A stretch of 64,000 bases of DNA from Ilyobacter polytropus DSM 2926 (GCF_000165505.1 NC_014632.1:1860001-1924000), one strand, 5' to 3'; counted from the stretch's first letter, positions 32,148 through 42,763 are shown. Notes: a model not told the origin generated them from the sequence alone. Program-made: numbers and translations.

Positions 32148-33560
32148 CTATTTTACAACTATAACTTTAAATGAGTTTGTAGTTCCAACTTTGAATACTT
32201 CTTCTCCGCAAGTTGCTACAATTATATCTCCAGCTTTTGCAAGTCCTTTTGATACAGCTTCTTGCTCTACTACTGCGTAGAATTCGTCTAAAGTCATTAC
32301 ATTTTTTCCTACGAAAGATTCAACACCTCTTGAAAGAGCAAGCTGATTTGCAGCCTTCGTGTTGTTTGTAAGAGCCAATATGTGAGCAGTTGGGAAGTAT
32401 TTTCTTAAAGCTCTTGCTGATCTTCCACTCTGTGTTCCCACAGCTATAAGTTTTGCATTCAATACCTCTGCTGCATCTACAGTTCCTTTTGCTACGGCCT
32501 CTGTTATGCTTATCTCCCCTTCAAAGTCCATGTCATATGCTGGGATCATTGAATCTGTTTTTTCAGCTATCTGTGCCATTATCTCTACAGATTCTACTGG
32601 ATAACTACCTTTGGCTGTTTCTCCAGAAAGCATTACTGCATCTGTACCATCAATTATTGCATTCGCTACGTCTCCAGCCTCTGCTCTTGTAGGTCTTGGA
32701 TTTTTTATCATTGAATCTAGCATCTGAGTTGCAGTTATTACCATTTTTCCGATCTCGTTACATTTATCTATCATCATTTTCTGAGCAAATGGAACTTCCT
32801 CTACTGGAATTTCTACCCCTAGATCTCCTCTGGCAACCATTATTCCATCAGACAGCTCCAATATCTCATCAAAATTATCTACACCTTCTTGATTTTCTAT
32901 TTTAGAGATTATCTTTATATCTTCTCCGCCATTATCATCAAGAACTCTTCTTACTTCTCTTACGTCATCTGCCTTTCTTATGAAAGAGGCAGCTACGAAA
33001 TCTACTTTTTGCTCACAACCAAATTTAAGGTCCCCTTTATCTTTCTCAGAAAGAGCAGGAAGCTGAACAGACGTTCCAGGAAGGTTTATTCCTTTATTTT
33101 CTCCAAGTTCTCCCGTATTATTTACAAGACACTTTACTTCCTTGTCTGATACTGATTTTACAGTAAGTTCTATAAGACCGTCGTCTACAAGCACTGTATC
33201 TCCTGCTTCAAGATCGTTTGCTATTCCTTCATAAGTAACAGCGACAATGTTTTTATTACCTATAACACTTTTATCAGTTGTTATTGTAAACTCCTGTCCT
33301 GCTTCAAGAGTTACGTCTTTTCCGTCTTCTAGTTTTATAGTTCTGATTTCAGGTCCTTTAGTGTCTAAAAGAATAGCTACTCTAGCTCCTGTTTCTTGAT
33401 TTACTTCTCTCATAGTCTTGATTCTTTCCCCGTGCTCTTCATAGTTTCCGTGGGAAAAATTTAGTCTCATAACATTCATACCTGCGTTAACAAGATTTGT
33501 AAGCATCTCTTTACTTTCTGACTTAGGACCTATCGTACATACTATTTTCGTTTTTTTCAC
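32148..33560 (-). CDS. pyk: Pyruvate kinase
   Basis: Final ATP-forming step of glycolysis: PEP and ADP to pyruvate and ATP. 470 residues, the standard length without the extra C-terminal PEP-utilising domain of Bacillus-type enzymes. Visible motifs are [12 protein letters not shown], the catalytic lysine region [10 protein letters not shown], the signature [12 protein letters not shown] and the C-terminal allosteric-type domain with [17 protein letters not shown]. Start is GTG at 33560 after AAGGGGGAAC. Single gene with a promoter about 140 bases upstream, next to eno, which supplies its substrate. Confidence 0.97.
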   Translation of the reverse strand: MKKTKIVCTIGPKSESKEMLTNLVNAGMNVMRLNFSHGNYEEHGERIKTMREVNQETGARVAILLDTKGPEIRTIKLEDGKDVTLEAGQEFTITTDKSVIGNKNIVAVTYEGIANDLEAGDTVLVDDGLIELTVKSVSDKEVKCLVNNTGELGENKGINLPGTSVQLPALSEKDKGDLKFGCEQKVDFVAASFIRKADDVREVRRVLDDNGGEDIKIISKIENQEGVDNFDEILELSDGIMVARGDLGVEIPVEEVPFAQKMMIDKCNEIGKMVITATQMLDSMIKNPRPTRAEAGDVANAIIDGTDAVMLSGETAKGSYPVESVEIMAQIAEKTDSMIPAYDMDFEGEISITEAVAKGTVDAAEVLNAKLIAVGTQSGRSARALRKYFPTAHILALTNNTKAANQLALSRGVESFVGKNVMTLDEFYAVVEQEAVSKGLAKAGDIIVATCGEEVFKVGTTNSFKVIVVK

Positions 33561-33702
33561 TTAGTGTTCCCCCTTAATAATTTTCATAATTCGACATTTC
33601 AACTTCCAAAATTTTTCTAGTTAATATATAGACTGTATTTTAAAAAATTAAATTGATTTTTAACTCACTATTAATTCAATCACCTATTCCAGTGTACATT
33701 AA

Positions 33703-33731
33703 ATTTTATCCTTTTATACTTTTAAAGTCAA
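33703..33731 (-). promoter_or_regulatory. Promoter of pyruvate kinase
   Basis: TTGACT (33726-33731) and TAAAAT (33703-33708), spacer 17 bases, leaving a leader of about 135 bases without an obvious hairpin. The rest of the gap, 33732-33924, is AT-rich and shows nothing I can support. Confidence 0.65.
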
Positions 33732-33924
33732 GAAACACATCGGATGATATTTAAACTTTACGAGATCAAAAAAAGACCTTTATTTTCATTTTTCGATATT
33801 TTGTTTCATATTATTTCACTTATCAATCCAATTATTGACCATACCAAGCATCAATCTTCACTTATATTATTTACTTTATATTAGAGACTTCCTTTATTAA
33901 GACAACAATATTCTTAATAAATAC

Positions 33925-33955
33925 AAATAAAAAAGGCTGCCCATTAAGGCAGCCT
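33925..33955 (-). terminator. Terminator after enolase
   Basis: Perfect stem AGGCTGCC/GGCAGCCT with loop TTAATG and a T run on the minus strand. Confidence 0.85.
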
Positions 33956-33962
33956 ATAATTA

Positions 33963-35338
<1,376 letters not shown>

Positions 35339-35435
35339 GACAGGGCTTTGTTCTATTTTTAATCATATGTTACTCATTAATAACCCAAAAAAAATTATGT
35401 GTTATTTCAAACTCAAACGTTCTGTTATAGTTTTA

Positions 35436-36212
35436 TTAATCCCTGTCTAATATTCCTCCAAGAATTCCACCTGCAACAGCTCCACTTAGGAGAGTTCCTC
35501 CAGAACCTCCCCTTTCTCTAGAACTACCCATGTTTGCATAAAGTCTTTCTGCAAGTTTGGATATAGGCATACTCTGAATATAAACTCTCCCTGGGCCCTC
35601 AAGTGTTGCCAGAAAAAGTCCCTCTTTTCCAAAAAGTGCGTTTTTAAATCCCCCTACAAATCTTATATCATAGTCTACACTCCTTTCAAAACCAACTATA
35701 CATCCGGTATCCACTCGAAGAGTCTCTCCAGCCTTGAGTTCTTTCTCTATGATAGATCCTCCCGCATGGACAAATGCCATACCGTCTCCCTTGAGCCTCT
35801 GAAGTATGAAACCCTCTCCACCAAAAAACCCGGCTCCCAGTTTTTTTGTAAAAGCAACATCTATGTCTATTCCATTAGCTGCACATAAAAATGAATCTTT
35901 CTGGCATATAAACTCTCCGTTAAATTTATTTAAATCTAGAGGAATTATCTGCCCCGGGTATGGAGCACTGAATCCCACTGATTTTTTTGCTTTTCCGTTA
36001 TTTTTAAATGTTGTTATAAAAAAACTTTCTCCTGTGATCATTCTTTTGAAGCCTCCAAAAAGACCTCCTCCGGCCCCAGTTTGCATCTCAATTTGAGATT
36101 CCATATAAGTCATAGCTCCGGCCTCAGCCCTAACTCCCTCTCCTGGATCTAGTTCTATCTCAACAAGTTGCATGTCGTGTCCGTAAATTTTATAATCTAT
36201 AACATCTGCCAT
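35436..36212 (-). CDS. AIM24/TIGR00266 family protein
   Basis: 258 residues. The N-terminal EIELDPGEGVRAEAGAMTYM segment, the Gly-rich GAGGGLFGGFKRMITGESFF and the later FAGG-like repeats (GFFGGEGFILQRL) place it in the AIM24-like family (related to tryptophan RNA-binding attenuation protein folds). A Gly/Ala-rich tail (LLSGAVAGGILGGILD) ends the protein. The biological role of bacterial members is unknown. It is transcribed alone, with poor context for a functional guess. Confidence 0.85.
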   Translation of the reverse strand: MADVIDYKIYGHDMQLVEIELDPGEGVRAEAGAMTYMESQIEMQTGAGGGLFGGFKRMITGESFFITTFKNNGKAKKSVGFSAPYPGQIIPLDLNKFNGEFICQKDSFLCAANGIDIDVAFTKKLGAGFFGGEGFILQRLKGDGMAFVHAGGSIIEKELKAGETLRVDTGCIVGFERSVDYDIRFVGGFKNALFGKEGLFLATLEGPGRVYIQSMPISKLAERLYANMGSSRERGGSGGTLLSGAVAGGILGGILDRD

Positions 36213-36299
36213 ACTTTTACCTCCGTTATTTTGTTTTACACCTAATCTTACACCAAAAATTATAAAATTCTCAAGAAAATAATTTTATAATTTAAAATA

Positions 36300-36328
36300 T
36301 AAAAATAGGCCTACTAAAAAGCAGGCCT
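36300..36328 (-). terminator. Terminator after the parvulin-type foldase gene
   Basis: AGGCCTGC/GTAGGCCT stem with loop TTTTTA, followed by ATTTTT on the minus strand, just past the stop codon. Confidence 0.7.
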
Positions 36329-36334
36329 AGATTA

Positions 36335-38062
36335 TTAATTTTCAATTATTTTTTTCAATTCTTCTTGGGATTTTATATTTAGAAGATCATACTTAACTCT
36401 GTCCTTTACTTCTTCAAAATCCGCTTTTTTATATTTCACTTCTTTTATTTTTTGGAACACATAGATTTCTCCCTGAGATTCTACAAACTGAAACTTATTA
36501 AGTTCACTTTTAAATATCTCCTTGGCAAGTTCTATTTTATATCCTAGTTCCGGGATATATCCACCCTCAGTTATTCCGGTATAGGCTTTACTAGCTACTA
36601 TATTTTTTCCGCCTTTTGATACTTCTTCAAATGTCAGTTCTTTATTTTGAAGTTTATCAACTACTGATAAAGCTTCATCTTTTAACAATTTTTTAGTTTC
36701 ATCAGATATTTTATTGGTAATAAGAATATGTCTGGCTTTTGCCTTAGACTCTTCTTTTTCTTCTACATATATAATATGATGTCCAAATTGTGTTTCCACT
36801 ATTTCAGGATAGACTTTTCCAGATTCTCCTTTAAATACTGCATCTTCAAAAGGTTTTACCATCTGTCCTTTTTCAAACCATCCTAAGTCCCCTCCTTTTG
36901 GTCCAGAAGGTCCTTCAGAATATTTTATAGCAAGTTCTTCAAAGTTTTCAGGAGTTGCTTCTTTTAGTATCTCTTTGGCTTTTTCTAAGGCCGTCTCTTT
37001 ATCTTTTTCTGAAACTTCTGCTTTAAACTCTACAATATTAGCATCACTACTTGCTGCTGTATCATAAGCCAGTTTATTTTTTTCAAAGAAATTTTTGAGT
37101 TCATCCTCACTTACTTTATAAGAATCTTTTATGTCTTTTTCAAGCTTTGTTCTGAGTCCGTAAAGCTTGTCTGTTGTAGAAAGATTCTCTTCTACTGACA
37201 ATCCTCTTTTTATTGCCTCTTTTGCTATTTTTATATCCGTTTCGAAGGATTGTTTTGTCATCTCCTCTGCCTGAGTGACTTCGCCTCCTGTGGCAAATAA
37301 ATTTCTGATAGTTCTGTTAGCCATATCAACATTAGTTATTACAAAACCATCTTTTTCAAGTGAAGGCTGCTCTAGATACTTCACATATTCTTCATCTACA
37401 GCTTCTAATTTCATATTCTCTTTTTCTTCATGTAAAAGGGCAGAATATTTTTCGATACCTTTTTTATCTTTCAGTTGAGCCTCTAGTTCCGGTTTAACTT
37501 CTTCGTAAGTTTTTCCGAGATATGTTCCATATTTATTTTCCTCATACTCTTCTTTTAATTCATCTTCACTAGGGATATACTGCTCTTTTATAGCTGCAAT
37601 GGTCTTTTCTAAAAGCAGTCCTTCTTCGATCTCTTTTTTCAGAGTCGTTTTTGTATACCCTTGTATTTGAAGCATCCTTTTAAATTGTTCTTTGTCATTT
37701 ATTGAGTTTACGATTTTATCATATTCAGCATTTATCTCTTTTTTAGGAACTTTTACCTTAAGCTTTTTCGCTATCTGCATTGTCAGTTCCTTTTCAATCA
37801 CTTGATTAAAAGCGATTAAATTGCTAAGTTCTTTATCTAGATTAGCACCGAAGTATTGTTGATAAACCCCCGAAAGGTTAGTCATAGTTCTCTCTACTTT
37901 TAAAGTTTCTACTTTTTCCCCGTTGATTTTGAATGCATAACTCTGATTTCCCATTCCCATTCTGATATTTGATACAATAACCGTTAGCATAGATACAAAA
38001 AAAGCTATAGTTATCACCCAAATTATCGGCTTCATATTTTTCCTGAGTTTTCTGACAGCCAT
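36335..38062 (-). CDS. Membrane-anchored peptidyl-prolyl isomerase, SurA/PpiD-like
   Basis: 575 residues. One membrane anchor near residues 13-35 (IWVITIAFFVSMLTVIVSNI) puts the rest in the periplasm. A SurA-N-like chaperone region follows (INDKEQFKRMLQIQGYT, TTLKKEIEEGLLLEK). A parvulin (rotamase) domain then shows SEGPSGPKGGDLGWFEKGQM and FGHHIIYV, followed by a second, weaker parvulin-like segment beginning ARHILITNKI. The architecture resembles PpiD, which helps outer-membrane and secreted proteins fold, in line with a double-membrane cell envelope. Single gene with terminator. Confidence 0.88.
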   Translation of the reverse strand: MAVRKLRKNMKPIIWVITIAFFVSMLTVIVSNIRMGMGNQSYAFKINGEKVETLKVERTMTNLSGVYQQYFGANLDKELSNLIAFNQVIEKELTMQIAKKLKVKVPKKEINAEYDKIVNSINDKEQFKRMLQIQGYTKTTLKKEIEEGLLLEKTIAAIKEQYIPSEDELKEEYEENKYGTYLGKTYEEVKPELEAQLKDKKGIEKYSALLHEEKENMKLEAVDEEYVKYLEQPSLEKDGFVITNVDMANRTIRNLFATGGEVTQAEEMTKQSFETDIKIAKEAIKRGLSVEENLSTTDKLYGLRTKLEKDIKDSYKVSEDELKNFFEKNKLAYDTAASSDANIVEFKAEVSEKDKETALEKAKEILKEATPENFEELAIKYSEGPSGPKGGDLGWFEKGQMVKPFEDAVFKGESGKVYPEIVETQFGHHIIYVEEKEESKAKARHILITNKISDETKKLLKDEALSVVDKLQNKELTFEEVSKGGKNIVASKAYTGITEGGYIPELGYKIELAKEIFKSELNKFQFVESQGEIYVFQKIKEVKYKKADFEEVKDRVKYDLLNIKSQEELKKIIEN

Positions 38063-38133
38063 TATGTCCCCCTTAATATTTTTAGTATTTCTTCAATTAT
38101 AGCAACTGATAATTCAATTTTCAATCTATTTAA

Positions 38134-38157
38134 TAAAAAAAGGCCTAAAAGGCCTAA
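38134..38157 (-). terminator. Terminator after the sigma54-type regulator gene
   Basis: AGGCCT, spacer TTT, AGGCCT (self-complementary arms) followed by a T run on the minus strand, 24 bases past the stop codon. Confidence 0.65.
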
Positions 38158-38180
38158 TTTTGATCAAGTAAATTTTTCTA

Positions 38181-39569
38181 TTATGCTTTTTGGTCAAGAT
38201 TGTATTTTCTTATTTTCTCATACAAAGTTGTTCTTCCTATTCCTAGAAGTTTTGCAGTTTCCTGTTTATTCCATCTAGTCTTTTGCAGAGCAGTTGCTAT
38301 TACTACCTTTTCTACCTCTGCTAGATCATATATTTCCTGTTCAAGGATATCCTTTAGAGGTCCTACACCTATAACTGTTTTATTCTCTAAAGTATCAGAC
38401 TTCATCTTTATCTCTAACGGAAGATCTTCTACGCTTATTGCTTTTGTATTAGAAAGGATTACCATTCTCTCCACTATGTTCTTGAGTTCTCTGATATTTC
38501 CAGGATAAGAGTATTCCATAAGATATTTCATAGCCTCTCCAGAAATTACAGGCATCTCTCTATGAAGTTCAAGGATTATCTTGTTTAGGAAATAATTTGC
38601 AAGTAAAGGTATATCTTCCCTTCTGTCTCTTAGAGGTGGTACTTCGATTGGGAATGCCGATAGTCTGTGGTAAAGATCGCTTCTGAACTTACCTTTTTCA
38701 GTCTCCTCTTTGAGGTTTTTATTGGTAGAAACTATAAATCTGACATCTACTCTTCTTGATTTATTCCCACCAACTCTTCTAAATTCTCCATATTCTATGA
38801 CTCTGAGAAGTTTTGCCTGAGACTTAAGATCCATTGCAGAGATCTCATCTAAAAATACAGTTCCTCTGTCAGTTTCTTCTAAAATTCCCCTTTTACTTGA
38901 AGATGCTCCTGGGAATGCACCTCTTTCATAACCAAATAATTCTGATTCTATAGATTCAGAAGGCAAAGAAGCGCAGTTTATTATTATAAAGTTGTTTCTT
39001 CTTCTGTCACTTTTCTTGAATATCTCTTTTGCTATAAGCTCTTTACCTACTCCGTTTTCTCCACTTATAAGTACAGTAAGGTCACTTTCAGCAACTCTCT
39101 CTACAAGATTCTTTACCTCTTTTACCTTCATAGTCTGACCGACTATTTCATTTGCCTCCTCTACATAAGAAAGCTTCTCTTCTAATTTTCTTTTTTCTTT
39201 AAGAAGTTCAAGATTTTTTAAAGCCGGAATTATTATCCTATTCATTTCTTTAAGATTTACAGGCTTTAGCAGGTAGTTATAGACATCTGCATTTTTAAGT
39301 TCATTTATTATCTCTTCTTTTTCTTCGTCTATAAGACCTACTATGACAAAGTCCTTACCTATTCCACCGAGTTTTCTTTTTACTTCTGAGAAGCTAAACC
39401 ATGTCATGTACTCATCTAGTAGTACGATATCAAAATCACTTTCTCTAAGCATATCCAATCCATCTAAAAAATTATTAAATGTTATTACTTCATATTCTTC
39501 AGAAAGTTCTTTTCTTATTTGCTTAAGAGTTTCTTTTCTCTCCGAAATTGCCAAAATTGACTTTTTCAT
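38181..39569 (-). CDS. Sigma54-type AAA+ response regulator with atypical receiver and GAFPGA loop
   Basis: 462 residues in NtrC order. Residues 1-120 are a receiver domain with D52 (VLLDEY) and K102 (LLKPV), but the acidic pair normally at the first beta strand is ISERKE here. Residues about 140-370 are the AAA+ domain with Walker A GENGVGKE (170-177) and FLDEI. The C terminus is a Fis-type helix-turn-helix (KQETAKLLGIGRTTLYEKI). The sigma54-contact loop is GAFPGA (217-222) instead of GAFTGA. No partner histidine kinase lies nearby. It may regulate without sigma54 or use it in an altered way. Confidence 0.85.
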   Translation of the reverse strand: MKKSILAISERKETLKQIRKELSEEYEVITFNNFLDGLDMLRESDFDIVLLDEYMTWFSFSEVKRKLGGIGKDFVIVGLIDEEKEEIINELKNADVYNYLLKPVNLKEMNRIIIPALKNLELLKEKRKLEEKLSYVEEANEIVGQTMKVKEVKNLVERVAESDLTVLISGENGVGKELIAKEIFKKSDRRRNNFIIINCASLPSESIESELFGYERGAFPGASSSKRGILEETDRGTVFLDEISAMDLKSQAKLLRVIEYGEFRRVGGNKSRRVDVRFIVSTNKNLKEETEKGKFRSDLYHRLSAFPIEVPPLRDRREDIPLLANYFLNKIILELHREMPVISGEAMKYLMEYSYPGNIRELKNIVERMVILSNTKAISVEDLPLEIKMKSDTLENKTVIGVGPLKDILEQEIYDLAEVEKVVIATALQKTRWNKQETAKLLGIGRTTLYEKIRKYNLDQKA

Positions 39570-39779
39570 ATCTATTTTTCCTCCTGAGTTGTTCTAAAAT
39601 AAAGCGTTCTATTTTCGCTTGTTAGTTTTATATCTGTATTATAATAGATATTATCAATTTCTTCAATACAATTATTAAAAAAATATATAAAAATAAAACA
39701 AAGAGTTTATTTTTTGGCAGTTAAAAAAAATTAGTGTACTCCTATAGAAGGTGATTTCATGTACATTTTACGTATTAAA

Positions 39780-40085
39780 TTATTTTAAGTATAAGTCTAC
39801 AGAAGTCACAAGTATTTTAAATGTAATATAATAATCCATCGATTCTTTTTTCATTTTAAATTTTTCAATAATTTTTTCGCATCGATTCTTTTCTAAAACA
39901 GTAAAAATAATACTGTCTGTCCCTGGCCATACATGGTTGTCCAGATGCTTTTTAGTTTTCTCCCAAGAACCTTTCAGCGACGGAAAAATTGTATATTCCT
40001 CTATACCCTCTCCCGCCAAAATCCCAACAAGCTCATCCTCTAGTGAAGAGTCACATATTATTCTAAGCAACTTATACTCTTCCAT
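39780..40085 (-). CDS. Small PII-like protein downstream of tolC
   Basis: 101 residues. The pattern LLRIICDSSLEDELVGILAGEGIEEYTIFPSLKGSW, with the later IIFTVLEKNRCEKIIEKF, resembles the PG0541-type small PII-like proteins found beside RND or ABC efflux genes; this match is from memory of the family and is tentative. It starts 28 bases after tolC and is cotranscribed. No T-loop motif of true GlnB is seen. A regulatory or accessory role in efflux is inference. Confidence 0.5.
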   Translation of the reverse strand: MEEYKLLRIICDSSLEDELVGILAGEGIEEYTIFPSLKGSWEKTKKHLDNHVWPGTDSIIFTVLEKNRCEKIIEKFKMKKESMDYYITFKILVTSVDLYLK

Positions 40086-40113
40086 ATCACATCCCCCTAT
40101 TTAGTTTCCACCC

Positions 40114-41376
40114 CTATTTTAGATACTCATAGTATCTTTCGTAGGCCAGATAATAATCTAAAGCTGCCTCTAGAAGAGATAGCTTCGCTTCTCTAAGGTC
40201 ACTTTCTATCTGGAGTAAATCTACAACACTTACCAATCCATTTTCATACCTTCTTTTTTCCACACTGTAATTCTCATATGAAGACTCTACAGCTGCCTGC
40301 TGTTCTTTTACTGTTTCCTTCAGTCTGATAAGTTCCGAAAAATTACTTCTGAGAGTTACCTCTATATTATCCCTTGCTTTACTCTCAAGATTTCTGGATT
40401 TTTCAGTTTCATTTTTATACCTGTTATATGCATCTACATTTTGTCCAAATTCAAATAAGTTCATCGTAACAGTTATTCCTGCATCCCACTTCCAGTCTTC
40501 TGAAGCTCCGTCAAAATCACCATCTTCTCCTGTATATCCAAAATTTAAATCAACTTTTGGAAAGAACTCTGATCTAGCCAGAGATTCATTAGCCTTTGTA
40601 ATTTCATAATCCAACCTTGCCATCTTTGAGTCCCTGTTATTTTCTCTAGCTAAATCTACATCGGCCTCTATATCTATTCCTGACAAATCATAATTCATTG
40701 AATCAATAGGCTCAAGTTTTAATTCCGTTTTTCTGTGAATTCCAATTTCATTTTTCAACTCCAGCTCCGTGATCTTTATTTCATTTTTTATTCTTATAAT
40801 ATTTGTCCTGATATTCCTGACTCTAGTGGCAAATGGAAGAACATCTGCCTTTGAAAACAGTCTAAGTTCATATTTTCTCTGAGCTTTTTTATACTGTCCA
40901 TTTACATCTTTCAGAGAAGCCTGGTAAACCTCTAGCCCTTTTTGAAGTTTTAATATATTTAAATATTTTTCTATTACCAAAAGTCTCAAATCACTTCTAG
41001 ATTCTAAAAATTCATAGTCTGAAAGTTCTCTTATCTTTTTTGCCGCTTCTATACCGGCTCCGATTAAGCCTCCCCTATACAATGGCTGTATAAGCTCTAT
41101 CCTATTATAATAGTTGTCATTTCTGTCTTGGTTGTCTCCATAGATACTTTCATCATTTTTATCATATAGACCGGTATAGCTTATTTTTGGAAGTGCCTCC
41201 TTATAGGCCTCTCGTACCTGAAGTTTTGAGTTTTCTAGATCAATATCTGCATTCTTTATAGTGTAACTACTAGACAAAGCTCTTTCTATACACTGATTAA
41301 GGTCCAGTGTAATTGTTTCACTGTATGCATACATAGATAAGGACGTTATCAATATCACAATTAAAAAATTTTTCAT
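40114..41376 (-). CDS. TolC-family outer-membrane efflux protein
   Basis: 420 residues with a signal peptide (MKNFLIVILITSLSMYAYS). It is followed by the repeating coiled-coil/beta pattern of outer-membrane factor proteins: LDLNQCIERALSSSYTIKNADID at the start of repeat one and repeated ENGLVSVVDLLQIESDL and ARSEFFPKVDLNFGY segments. It would form the outer-membrane channel of an export pump. Unlike usual efflux operons, no membrane-fusion protein or RND transporter gene follows; only the small PII-like gene does. A good promoter and a candidate operator lie upstream. Confidence 0.88.
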   Translation of the reverse strand: MKNFLIVILITSLSMYAYSETITLDLNQCIERALSSSYTIKNADIDLENSKLQVREAYKEALPKISYTGLYDKNDESIYGDNQDRNDNYYNRIELIQPLYRGGLIGAGIEAAKKIRELSDYEFLESRSDLRLLVIEKYLNILKLQKGLEVYQASLKDVNGQYKKAQRKYELRLFSKADVLPFATRVRNIRTNIIRIKNEIKITELELKNEIGIHRKTELKLEPIDSMNYDLSGIDIEADVDLARENNRDSKMARLDYEITKANESLARSEFFPKVDLNFGYTGEDGDFDGASEDWKWDAGITVTMNLFEFGQNVDAYNRYKNETEKSRNLESKARDNIEVTLRSNFSELIRLKETVKEQQAAVESSYENYSVEKRRYENGLVSVVDLLQIESDLREAKLSLLEAALDYYLAYERYYEYLK

Positions 41377-41407
41377 CTTTATCTCTCCTCACATAAAAAT
41401 AAAATAT

Positions 41408-41436
41408 ACTATAAATTAATTTACCATCTCCTTCAA
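41408..41436 (-). promoter_or_regulatory. Promoter of tolC
   Basis: TTGAAG (41431-41436) and TATAGT (41408-41413), spacer 17 bases, about 35 bases before the start codon on the minus strand. Confidence 0.6.
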
Positions 41437-41496
41437 AAACTTCTTTTTAAAATTCTCAATTAAATTTTTACATATATATTGTAAAAAAAATATACA

Positions 41497-41515
41497 TAAT
41501 GGTTCTTAACCGTTA
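41497..41515. repeat. Inverted repeat between tolC and the DnaA-N-like gene
   Basis: TAATGGTT (41497-41504), three bases, AACCGTTA (41508-41515): eight-base arms with one mismatch. It sits in the divergent promoter region, a suitable place for an operator; a TetR-family gene lies next door at 42028-42681. Confidence 0.45.
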
Positions 41516-41562
41516 AAATTTGTGATACAATATTATAAGATTAAATCTAAAGGAGTGAAAAA

Positions 41563-41901
41563 ATGGATAAAAAATACAGAATGATAGAAACAAATGATTT
41601 AGGAAAAGAGATCTCTATAGAGTATCCTGATGCATTTATTGTAGAAAAATTTACACCTCTTATAGAGAGAATAGAAGCAAATAAGCCGAAATTATTAGAA
41701 CCTTTAAAAAATCTCAGAAATGAAATAGGAGAAGACGATTTCGAAAAATATTTTAATACCCTTCTTGATATTAAAAAATTTGAAAATAAAATGATGATAA
41801 CAACAGACAGAAATATCAACAGAAGTATTATCACAAGACAATTTATGGATAATATACACAGATGTTTTGATGTTGATTCTGTAAGAATAATAGTTCAGTA
41901 A
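41563..41901 (+). CDS. Small protein resembling DnaA domain I (stand-alone DnaA N-terminal-like)
   Basis: 112 residues on the plus strand with AAGGAGTG before the ATG. Residues about 46-112 follow the DnaA domain I pattern, as in DFEKYFNTLLDIKKF, a strand MMITTDRN, a helix with IITRQFMDNIHRCF and a final strand VDSVRIIV. The AAA+ and DNA-binding domains of DnaA are absent; the whole gene is only this domain plus about 45 residues before it. Domain I of DnaA mediates self-association and binding of partners, so a modulator of replication initiation is conceivable. This is a pattern match by eye; a different small fold is possible. Confidence 0.5.
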   Translation: MDKKYRMIETNDLGKEISIEYPDAFIVEKFTPLIERIEANKPKLLEPLKNLRNEIGEDDFEKYFNTLLDIKKFENKMMITTDRNINRSIITRQFMDNIHRCFDVDSVRIIVQ

Positions 41902-42000
41902 TAAAGATTTACTTTCTTTAAGTTTTAAAAATTGATCTAGTTTACAATCTCATTATAAATAAATTTAAATTTTCTCATGGTTGTTGATCAAAATAAGAGT

Positions 42001-42029
42001 AAAAAAACCGGAAATCCGGTTTTTTTTTT
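42001..42029. terminator. Bidirectional terminator between the DnaA-N-like and tetR genes
   Basis: AAAAAAACCGGA, two bases, TCCGGTTTTTTT. It serves the plus-strand gene ending at 41901 and the minus-strand gene ending at 42028; its T run on the plus strand overlaps the tetR stop codon. Confidence 0.85.
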
Positions 42030-42681
42030 ACTTCAAGAAGCCGCCGATTGTTACCTGTTCCATCAAATCGGTTATTTCATCTAGTTTAAACATTTTTATG
42101 TTTTTTCTGAGTTCATCATTAGACTTTAGTTTTGTCTCACCGAAATACTCTTCTCCAGTAAGAAAAGTATATATAAAAATTCTAAGGTGATTTGACAGAC
42201 CTCGTGCAGAAAGTTTTATCTTCTCCTGCATAGATTCATGCAGCTCATCTTTATGCATTTCAAAAAGTTTCTCGAAATACTGGGTAGATGTATAGCAAAG
42301 ATTGTACTTTAATGCCTTTATTTCTTCACTGTCCTTTAAATTATTTGAAAATAATACTTTCAATCTGTAAAGAGACATATCCGGGGCTTCAAAACAATCT
42401 TTTAAATATTCCCTGCATATATATCTGTATTTCTTTTTCAGCGAAAGATCCAGATTAAGGATTTTTTCAAACTTTTCACGCCGCTCTCTAACGTCTAAAT
42501 TCAGTATGTGTACAAAAATTTCTTCCTTGGATTTAAAATAATTATAAAAAGTTCCTTTAGAAATATTGCCTGATCTGGATATATCTTCTATTGTTGTCGC
42601 TGTGTATCCTTTATCGACAAAGGTTTTTCTTGCTGCCTCTACTATAAGATCTCTTTTAACTCCATTTTCAACAGTTTCCAT
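42028..42681 (-). CDS. TetR-family transcriptional regulator
   Basis: 217 residues from the ATG at 42681, chosen because AAGGGAGAAAG precedes it; an in-frame ATG at 42726 lacks such a site. The N-terminal helix-turn-helix reads AARKTFVDKGYTATTIEDISRSGNISKGTFYNYFKSKEEI. The C-terminal ligand-binding domain (about 70-217) is all-alpha and unrecognised. It lies next to the tolC region, and TetR proteins frequently repress efflux genes, so it may control tolC; that link is by position only. A palindrome just upstream of its start may be its own operator. Confidence 0.88.
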   Translation of the reverse strand: METVENGVKRDLIVEAARKTFVDKGYTATTIEDISRSGNISKGTFYNYFKSKEEIFVHILNLDVRERREKFEKILNLDLSLKKKYRYICREYLKDCFEAPDMSLYRLKVLFSNNLKDSEEIKALKYNLCYTSTQYFEKLFEMHKDELHESMQEKIKLSARGLSNHLRIFIYTFLTGEEYFGETKLKSNDELRKNIKMFKLDEITDLMEQVTIGGFLK

Positions 42682-42745
42682 GACTTTCTCCCTTTTACAT
42701 GAAATAAAGATTTTCCTGTTAAACATTTCTTTGATATTAATATAC

Positions 42746-42763
42746 CATTAAAATTTTTTAATG
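42746..42763. repeat. Palindrome upstream of the tetR gene
   Basis: CATTAAAA, two bases, TTTTAATG: perfect eight-base arms about 65 bases before the regulator start. It also adjoins TAATGGT on the minus strand, a string shared with the tolC inverted repeat. Candidate autoregulatory site; AT-rich palindromes also arise by chance. Confidence 0.35.

Noticed and set aside
41547..41834. A 95-codon minus-strand frame opposite the DnaA-N-like gene
   Set aside because: No ribosome-binding site, hydrophobic shadow of the opposite strand; the plus-strand gene has a clear AAGGAGTG and protein-like sequence.
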